A stretch of DNA of 64,000 bases, taken from the NCBI RefSeq assembly GCF_052068095.1, contig NZ_JBQHDG010000021.1, positions 1-64,000 of the forward strand. Direction: 5' to 3'. Below, one piece after another: positions 58,475-64,000 of this stretch; position 1 is the stretch's first letter, and each line of letters opens with the position of its first letter. The translations under genes were made by a program, and so were the position numbers. The stretch is from Phytohabitans sp052068095. Its GTDB lineage: Bacteria; Actinomycetota; Actinomycetes; Mycobacteriales; Micromonosporaceae. The notes under the pieces were generated by a model that ran no database searches, had not been told where the DNA came from, and saw nothing but the letters and a program-made list of their open reading frames with translations.

Positions 58475-61205
58475 GACGGTGGCGTTCGCCGGTTTTCCCG
58501 CTGAGGCCTTCGCGTTCTACGAAGGGCTCGAGGCTGACAACTCGAAGACCTACTGGACCGCGCACAAGGACGTGTACGACACCTGCGTGCGCGGGCCGAT
58601 GAGCGAGATGGCGGCGGAGCTGGCGGGTGTGGTACGCGCCGAGCCAAAGGTCTTCCGGCCGCACCGCGATGTGCGCTTCTCCAAGGACAAGTCGCCCTAC
58701 AAGACCCATCAGGGCGCGTTCTTCGAGGTAGCCAGCGGTGTCGGCTACTACCTGCACATCGACGCCGAGGGCCTGTTTACGGCGGCCGGGTTCTACGCGC
58801 ACACACGGGAGCAGACGGTCCGCTTTCGGGCCGCGGTCGACGCCCCCGCCACGGGTATCGAGCTGGAGAAGATCGTCCGGACGCTCACCCGCCACGGCTT
58901 CACCCCCGGCGGTGACCGGGTGCGCACGCGTCCGCGCGGCTGCCCGCCCGACCACCCGCGCCTGGAGCTGATGCGCCACGAGGCACTGACCGCCGGGCGG
59001 CGCCACGCCGCGGGCCCGGAGCTGGAGGGGCGCGCCTCCTACGACCTCGTCCGCACCGACTGGCGGCGCCTGCGCCCGCTCGTCGACTGGGTGGAGGCCA
59101 ACGTCGGCCCGTTCGAGGCCGAGTAGGCGCGCCCGCCAAGACTCTGCTGGCTGCGCTCGCTCCGCTCGCCGCCGCCCCGGGCAGCCGGATCGGTCCGCCC
59201 TCGTCGCGTACGGACCTCGCCGGCTCCGGGGCGTTGTGCTCGGACGGCCAGCCGCGCGCACCGCTCCCGCCGCGGGCGCCGCGGGCCGGCCGCCCGAGGC
59301 TCGGGTGATGCCGGGCACGCAACAGCGCCGTGTGTTGACGCGCAGCACCGTGGCGAGCGCGGACGCGGCCGACCAGTGCCGGGCTCGGGTGGCGGGCTGG
59401 CCGCCCCGGAGCGCGACCCGCCAGTGATGCCCGGCCCGCACCGCGCGCGGCAGGCGCGCGTAGACCACCTGGCGCACCGCCGGGTCGGCGAACGCGTAGT
59501 CCGCGCCGGCCACCGGCACCAGCAGGTCGCCGAGCCGCGCCAGCGCCTCGCGCGCCGTGGCCGGCTCGTCGCCGAGCAGCATGGCGAGCGCCTCCGCCGA
59601 GATCGCGTCGCCGAGGATCGAGGCGGCACCGAGGACCCTGCGGTCGCGCTCGTCGAGCCGGCCGAGGCGGGCGGAGGCGATGCCGCGCACGCGCGGGGGC
59701 ATCGGCGGCTCCCCCGCGTCGGGCCAGCCGTCGGCGGCGACCGCGCGGGTGTACTCCACGGCGTAGCCGGGAATGCCGCCGCAGAGCGGGGCGAGGCGGC
59801 CGGCCAGCTGGCGCGGCAGGCCGGCGCGGTCGAGCAGATGCCGCAGCAGCCGGCCGCTGCCGGCGGCGCCGAGCGGCTCCAGCACCACCGCCAGTGCCGT
59901 CCCGGCGGCGGCCCGGCCGGCGTCGGCGGCGGCCAGCGGCCCGAGCCCCACCGCTGGCGCCCTTTCGGCGGCGGCCAGCGGCCCGAGCGCCACCGCTGGC
60001 ACCATTTCGGCGGCGGCCCGGTCGGTGACCACGACCGCCAGCGGCAGCGGGCCGAGCCGGGCCGGGAGCTCCGCCGCGAACGTGCGGGTCGCCGGGTCGG
60101 ACAGGTGCAGGTCGTCGAGGAGCAGCGCGAGCGGCCGGCGCGCGGCGGCACCGCGGAACACGGCCAGGAGCGCGCTCTCCACCGCGCGGTCGGGACCGGA
60201 CGTGCCGGTGCCGGCGAGCAACGTGGACAGTCCACGTAGGACGGTCGGCAGGTCGGCCGGCGCCACCAGGTCGGCCGCCCAGGCCCGCAGGCGGCGGCGC
60301 GTTTCGGCCGGTCCGCTGGCCTCGCCCACTCCGGCCTGGCGGCGGACCAGGTCGGCCAGCGGCGAGTACCGCCCGCCGCACGGGGTGCCGTATCCCACCC
60401 ACCACCGCGCACCGGCCGCGGCCAGCGCCTCGCGGGCCAGGCGGGACTTGCCGACGCCGGCGGGACCGGTGACCCGGACGAGCGCGGGCGCCCGCCCGGC
60501 GAGCGCGCCGGCGACCGCATCGGCCGCTGTGGACAGCTCGGTGTCGCGGCCGACGAGCGGGATGTCACGGTCGGGCGCCGCCGGCGGCACCGGCGAAAGG
60601 GCGCGCCACACGTCGACCGGGACGGGCTTGCCGGCCGGGGTGATCGCGGGCAGCGGCGCGTAGCGCATCCACGGCCCGGTGGCGCCCCGCGTCGCGGCCG
60701 TGACCACGACGGTGCCGGGCGCGGCGTGGGTCTGCACCCGGGCGGCGGTGTTGACGACGTCGCCGCAGACCAGCGCCTGTCCCCCGTCTCGCACCGCGGC
60801 CAGGTCGACGACCACCTCCCCGGTGGCGACACCGACCCGCGCCCGCACCGGCGTGCCGTCGGGGCAGGCGAGGCCGGCGAGCTCGCGCTGCACGTGCAGG
60901 CCGGCGAGCACCGCCCGGTACGCGTCGTACTCGTCGGAGTCGGTCGCGCCGAAGACGACGAGGACCGCGTCGCCGACGTACTTCTCCACCACGCCGCGCC
61001 AGCGGTGGACGGCTCGGGTGACACGGCTGAAGTAATCCCGCTGGAGGGCGCGCACATCCTCCGGATCGAGCCGGCTGGCGAGGCGGGTGAAGCCGACCAG
61101 ATCCACGAAGAGAACGCTCACCCAGCGGCGCTCGTCCCGGGCGGCCGGCGAGACGGCGGCCGGGGAGCGGGATGCCGGTGTGCGGTCGCCAAGGGACCAC
61201 GTCAT
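58416..61205 (-). CDS. Class III cyclase/AAA ATPase with lost 3' end (second copy)
   Basis: The frame gives up to 929 residues. About 27-205 is a class III cyclase with both metal aspartates (VLFVDLVGF and EKYVGDAVLVVFG) and the NTAAR Asn/Arg pair. About 220-600 is an ATPase with Walker A GPAGVGKS and Walker B LALLLDDLHL. After roughly position 59350 family likeness ends, the helical-repeat tail of the 4138-7395 paralogue is absent, and the frame runs antisense through the whole DUF2461 gene to 58416. A hairpin at 59175-59231 probably marks the real transcript end. I read it as 3'-truncated, with a run-on tail. ATG 61205 or 61214 may be the start. Confidence 0.6.
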   Translation of the reverse strand: MTWSLGDRTPASRSPAAVSPAARDERRWVSVLFVDLVGFTRLASRLDPEDVRALQRDYFSRVTRAVHRWRGVVEKYVGDAVLVVFGATDSDEYDAYRAVLAGLHVQRELAGLACPDGTPVRARVGVATGEVVVDLAAVRDGGQALVCGDVVNTAARVQTHAAPGTVVVTAATRGATGPWMRYAPLPAITPAGKPVPVDVWRALSPVPPAAPDRDIPLVGRDTELSTAADAVAGALAGRAPALVRVTGPAGVGKSRLAREALAAAGARWWVGYGTPCGGRYSPLADLVRRQAGVGEASGPAETRRRLRAWAADLVAPADLPTVLRGLSTLLAGTGTSGPDRAVESALLAVFRGAAARRPLALLLDDLHLSDPATRTFAAELPARLGPLPLAVVVTDRAAAEMVPAVALGPLAAAERAPAVGLGPLAAADAGRAAAGTALAVVLEPLGAAGSGRLLRHLLDRAGLPRQLAGRLAPLCGGIPGYAVEYTRAVAADGWPDAGEPPMPPRVRGIASARLGRLDERDRRVLGAASILGDAISAEALAMLLGDEPATAREALARLGDLLVPVAGADYAFADPAVRQVVYARLPRAVRAGHHWRVALRGGQPATRARHWSAASALATVLRVNTRRCCVPGITRASGGRPAAPAAGAVRAAGRPSTTPRSRRGPYATRADRSGCPGRRRAERAQPAESWRARLLGLERADVGLHPVDERAQAPPVGADEVVGGAPLQLRARGVAPPGGQCLVAHQLQARVVGRAAARTRAHPVTAGGEAVAGERPDDLLQLDTRGGGVDRGPKADRLLPCVRVEPGRRKQALGVDVQVVADTAGYLEERALMGLVGRLVLGEAHIAVRPEDLWLGAYHTRQLRRHLAHRPAHAGVVHVLVRGPVGLRVVSLEPFVEREGLSGKTGERHRLRPRRRSAPWASACASAGR
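58479..59126 (+). CDS. DUF2461 protein
   Basis: This 215-residue cytoplasmic protein fits DUF2461: FPAEAFAFYEGLEADNSKTY at the start, then FRPHRDVRFSKDKSPYKTHQGAFF and YYLHIDAEGLFTAAGFYAH. Its function is not established. It lies 4 bp after the DUF3043 gene. It is fully overlapped on the other strand by the run-on end of the second cyclase gene, but its own likeness to the family shows that this strand is the real one here. Confidence 0.9.
   Translation: MAFAGFPAEAFAFYEGLEADNSKTYWTAHKDVYDTCVRGPMSEMAAELAGVVRAEPKVFRPHRDVRFSKDKSPYKTHQGAFFEVASGVGYYLHIDAEGLFTAAGFYAHTREQTVRFRAAVDAPATGIELEKIVRTLTRHGFTPGGDRVRTRPRGCPPDHPRLELMRHEALTAGRRHAAGPELEGRASYDLVRTDWRRLRPLVDWVEANVGPFEAE
59175..59231. terminator. 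Hairpin between DUF2461 and the second cyclase gene
   Basis: CCCCGG, AGCCGG and GGTCCG on the left pair with CGGACC, CCGGCT and CCGGGG on the right, with 1-2 base bulges, giving about 20 paired bases around a CCCTCGTCGCGTA loop. It lies 49 bp after the DUF2461 stop and would serve both strands. Confidence 0.65.
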
Positions 61206-61313
61206 GTGAATCATGATTGGCCCGATGGCGTCCCGAATCGAAGGTACCCATGTCCCAAACCGCGTGGCCGGACGGCGCCAATAACTCACCGTATCAGCGG
61301 CGGCTTTTCCGAC

Positions 61314-61961
61314 TCAGCCTTCGATTCCGGCGTCGCGGGCGCGGAGGGCGGCCTGCACGCGACTGTCCACGCCGAGCTTTTCGAACACTGCCGTGAGGTA
61401 GTTACGGACCGTCTTCTCGTTGAGCCCCATGCCCCGGCCGATCTCGGCGTTGGTGGCGCCCCGCACCAGGCCGGCGAGGATCTTCCGCTCCTGCCCGGTC
61501 AGCTTGTCGAACGGGGGTGGCAGCTGGGTCGGCGTGCCCTGGAGCGTGGTCAGCACCTCGGGCCCGACCTTCGGACCGAGCACCACGCCGCCGTCGGCCA
61601 CGGTGCGGAGCGCGTCGACGATCGTGTCGGGCTCGGTGTCCTTGAGCACGTATCCCCGCGCGCCGGCCTTCAGCGCGCGGGCCACCCGGTCCTTGTCGTC
61701 GTACAGCGTGACGATGAGCACCCGGACGCCGGGGCAGAGGCTCACGATGCGCCGCGTCGCCTCGATGCCGTCGCCGTCGGGAAGGTTGATGTCCATCGCC
61801 ACGACCTGTGCCTTGGTGCTCACCGCCGCGCGCACGGCCTCGTCCACAGTGGCCGCCTCGGCCACGCTCGCCACCCACTCCTCGTCTTCGAGCATCGCCC
61901 GGAGCCCGCGCCGCACCACAGGGTGGTCGTCGACGATCAGCACCCGGCAACGTGGCAGCAC
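61314..61961 (-). CDS. LuxR/NarL-family response regulator
   Basis: This 215-residue regulator has a receiver domain with Asp11-Asp12 (VLIVDDHP) and phosphorylation site Asp57 (VVAMDINLPDGDGIEA), Lys in YVLKDTEP, and a LuxR helix-turn-helix (LTGQERKILAGLVRGATNAE ... EKTVRNYLTAVFEKLG). It is the partner of the kinase upstream on the same strand (72 bp away). The start is read as TTG or ATG at 61961 within MLPRCRVLIVDDH. The target genes are unknown. Confidence 0.92.
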   Translation of the reverse strand: MLPRCRVLIVDDHPVVRRGLRAMLEDEEWVASVAEAATVDEAVRAAVSTKAQVVAMDINLPDGDGIEATRRIVSLCPGVRVLIVTLYDDKDRVARALKAGARGYVLKDTEPDTIVDALRTVADGGVVLGPKVGPEVLTTLQGTPTQLPPPFDKLTGQERKILAGLVRGATNAEIGRGMGLNEKTVRNYLTAVFEKLGVDSRVQAALRARDAGIEG

Positions 61962-62033
61962 GTTTCACCTCGGCGTCAAGGGCGGCAATTGGCCGCCCGC
62001 ATGTTAACGCCGGGAAAGCCGGAATGCGTACCC

Positions 62034-64000
62034 TCAAAGGGACGAATCACCAGGCTTTCGGGCGAGACGCCCCAACGGGATCGGCAGCTGCACGCGCACG
62101 GCCGTGCCACGCGGCTCGCCCGGCCGGACCACACATTCGCCGCCCAGCTCGGCCGCGCGCTCCCGCATGGACTCCAGGCCGACGCCGAAGTGGCCGTTGC
62201 CGGCGGACACGATCCCGACACCGTCGTCGACGACGTCGATGCTCAGCGCGCGGTCGGCGTCGACGGTGATGCGGCAGCTCTCCGCCCTGGCGTGCTTGGC
62301 CACATTGGTCAGTGCCTCGCTGACGATGCGGTACGCCGCCACCTCGATCGCCGCAGGCAGCCCGTCGAGATGCGTGGCCACGTGCAGGTCGATGGTGAGC
62401 GAAGGGCTGTGGAAGCGCTGGCACTGCGCGCGCAGCGCGGCCTCCAGCCCGCGGTCGAGCTCGGCCGGCCGGTGCAGGTGGTCGAGCAGCTGGCGCACCT
62501 CGGACCGGCACATCTGGAGGTCGGAGGTCATGTCTTCGAGGATGCGGCGCACCCGCTCCGGCTCGCCCGCCGCCTTGCGGGCCGCCCGCATCTGCATGCC
62601 GATGCCGGTGAGCGCGGGGCCCACGCCGTCGTGCAGGTCGCGGCGCAGCCGCTTGCGCTCCTCCTCACGGGCGGTGATGAGCCGCTCGCGGGAGTCCTGG
62701 AGGTCGCGGATGAGCCGGGTCGCCTCGGTCACCGCCGCGAAGTACTGCGCCACGTCGCCGAGCAGCCGCCGCTCCCGCTGGGTGAACCGGTCGCCCACAC
62801 GCCGGGTCGCCACGAGCAGCTGGCCGAGCGGCTCGCCGCGCGCCACCATGTCGAACTCTTCCAGCCGCGTGCCGGTGCGGCCGTGCTCGGCCACCAGCCG
62901 CGGTCCGTCCGGAGTAGACACCCGCACCGCCACGTACGGCACGCGGAGTGAACCGGCGATCGCGCTGGTCAGTAGCGGCAGCATCGCGTCCGGGTCGGTG
63001 GTCGTGCCGTGCAGGTCGCCGAGGTTGACGATCACCTGGTACGGGTCGTCGCGCTCGCCGTAGAGCAGGCGGTCGACGACGCGCTGCACCCGGCGGCGTA
63101 CCGGCTCGAAGGCCACCGCGATCATGCCGGTGGCGACCAGCGAGGCGTTCGAGGTGCTCCCGCGCATCACCAGGTCGCGCAGGATCGCGACGATCGCCAC
63201 GAACCCGCCGATCAGCAGGAGCGTCATCAGCAGCCACACGACCGAGCGGTTGATCACGCGGTCGAGGTCGTACAGCCGGAACTTCAGCACCGCGACGGTC
63301 ATCGCGAGCGGCACCACGGCCGCGGTGAGCGCCCAGGCCCCGGCCAGGCCGAAGCCCTCCAGCACGAGCCCGACCGGGAAGAGCACCACGGCCGGCAGGA
63401 GGCAGGCCAGCTGCTGGCGGGTCTCGCCGGTGGCGCGGCGCCACCGCGACACGAGCGAGGCCACCACCGCGACGAGGCCGGCGCCGATGGCCAGGACGGC
63501 GACCTTGGCGGTGGCGTCGAGCGCCTTGCCCAGGCTGTCCAGCGGGACATCCGGCGTGGTGACGAGGTCGCGCGGGTGGTCGAGCGCGGCGACCGCGAGT
63601 GCCACCGCCGCGACGGCCGCGGCACCCGCGATCCCGATCGCCACGGCCCGCCACCGCGGCGAGGGCAGGTGCCCGTCCGGGAAGTACAGCAAGGAGAGCA
63701 CGACGAGCCCCAGCGGCGGCACGCCCGACCACTGGGTGAACCACGCGAGCGGCACCCACCCGGCCCAGCTCGCCGCCAGGAGCGACGCGCACGCGAACGC
63801 TCCGGCGGCGAACATCAGCCGGCCCACCGCGTGCCTCGGCGCACCGGCGAGCACGAACGCGCCGAGCGGCGCGAACACCGCCGCGATGCCCACGGTCAGC
63901 AGGACCGACCGCAGCGGTATCGCCCGGTCGTCGACCAACTGTCCAATGAGTACGAGAAGTACGACCGCGACCCCAGCGGCAGCAGCGGCCCACCGCGGCT
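62034..64000 (-). CDS. Sensor histidine kinase, NarL type (5' end beyond the window)
   Basis: At least 655 residues of a membrane kinase are present; the frame is still open at the right edge, where it reads AAAAAGVAVVLLVLIGQLVD, a transmembrane segment, so the start lies outside. Seven or more hydrophobic segments are followed by a GAF-like region (about 62750-63050), HisKA_3 with His in LRRDLHDGVGPALTG and a HATPase domain with EALTNVAKHARA and VDDGVGI. It pairs with the response regulator at 61314. The signal is unknown. Confidence 0.9.
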   Translation of the reverse strand, partial: PRWAAAAAGVAVVLLVLIGQLVDDRAIPLRSVLLTVGIAAVFAPLGAFVLAGAPRHAVGRLMFAAGAFACASLLAASWAGWVPLAWFTQWSGVPPLGLVVLSLLYFPDGHLPSPRWRAVAIGIAGAAAVAAVALAVAALDHPRDLVTTPDVPLDSLGKALDATAKVAVLAIGAGLVAVVASLVSRWRRATGETRQQLACLLPAVVLFPVGLVLEGFGLAGAWALTAAVVPLAMTVAVLKFRLYDLDRVINRSVVWLLMTLLLIGGFVAIVAILRDLVMRGSTSNASLVATGMIAVAFEPVRRRVQRVVDRLLYGERDDPYQVIVNLGDLHGTTTDPDAMLPLLTSAIAGSLRVPYVAVRVSTPDGPRLVAEHGRTGTRLEEFDMVARGEPLGQLLVATRRVGDRFTQRERRLLGDVAQYFAAVTEATRLIRDLQDSRERLITAREEERKRLRRDLHDGVGPALTGIGMQMRAARKAAGEPERVRRILEDMTSDLQMCRSEVRQLLDHLHRPAELDRGLEAALRAQCQRFHSPSLTIDLHVATHLDGLPAAIEVAAYRIVSEALTNVAKHARAESCRITVDADRALSIDVVDDGVGIVSAGNGHFGVGLESMRERAAELGGECVVRPGEPRGTAVRVQLPIPLGRLARKPGDSSL

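Noticed and set aside
1..64000. tRNA or rRNA genes
   Set aside because: I saw no cloverleaf with TTCGA-type arm or rRNA core sequence in the gaps. A covariance search was not possible, so a missed tRNA cannot be fully excluded.

Overview
The window reads as chromosomal DNA of a high-GC actinobacterium, most likely of the Micromonosporaceae. Support comes from GC-rich third codon positions, frequent GTG starts, many 4-base start/stop overlaps, an actinobacterial cytochrome bc1-aa3 set (qcrC-qcrA-qcrB with ctaE, ctaF and ctaC) and a gene order recalling the Mycobacterium tuberculosis Rv2179c-Rv2206 block (exoribonuclease, acyltransferase, SRPBCC protein, FadD15, PimB', exonuclease/UvrC-like protein, trpD, ctaE-qcrCAB, ctaF-ctaC, adoK, erpA, glycerate kinase). 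The genus is an inference. No tRNA, rRNA, CRISPR array, phage or transposase gene was recognised.

Layout. 1-1.2 kb: gene-free island of structured repeats. 1.2-3.9 kb: a phosphofructokinase with PPi-type signature residues, a 3'-exoribonuclease, a Crp-type regulator. 4.0-7.4 kb: class III nucleotide cyclase/ATPase with a zinc-ribbon head that lacks an ordinary start codon. 8-16 kb: lipid acyltransferase, membrane protein, trehalose-phosphate synthase, a flavin monooxygenase/hydrolase pair, small membrane protein, EEP phosphatase, ROK glucokinase. 16-21 kb: SRPBCC protein, fatty acyl-CoA ligase, NarL-type two-component pair. 21-25 kb: DUF4395/thioredoxin unit with a cysteine-type leader peptide, DUF574 methyltransferase, GGDEF-EAL protein. 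25-36.5 kb: ABC exporter, mannosyltransferase, M48 protease, NYN protein, exonuclease, RelA/SpoT homologue, Nudix and nucleotidyltransferase. 36.5-40 kb: phosphate transporter, small regulators, hydrolase. 40-51 kb: trpD and the respiratory block, interrupted by a ZTP-riboswitch-controlled folD, a zinc-ribbon protein and an unknown gene. 50.5-58.5 kb: cysteine desulfurase/TusA, adenosine kinase, ErpA, MarR, glycerate kinase, NadA, MurA. 58-64 kb: DUF3043 and DUF2461 proteins, a second cyclase/ATPase that seems to have lost its 3' end, and a two-component pair whose kinase runs off the window.

How it works together. The core is respiration: CtaG helps assemble, and CtaC/CtaE/CtaF are subunits of, the aa3 oxidase, fed directly by the QcrCAB complex. 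Sulfur and Fe-S functions sit beside it (cysteine desulfurase, TusA, ErpA, NadA; DUF4395/thioredoxin further off). The most unusual feature is a family of intergenic repeats whose ends carry a hairpin and form inverted pairs. Complete copies lie between convergent genes at 7.4 and 11.3 kb, a large composite copy fills 0-1.1 kb, and fragments lie at 25.1 and 39.7 kb.
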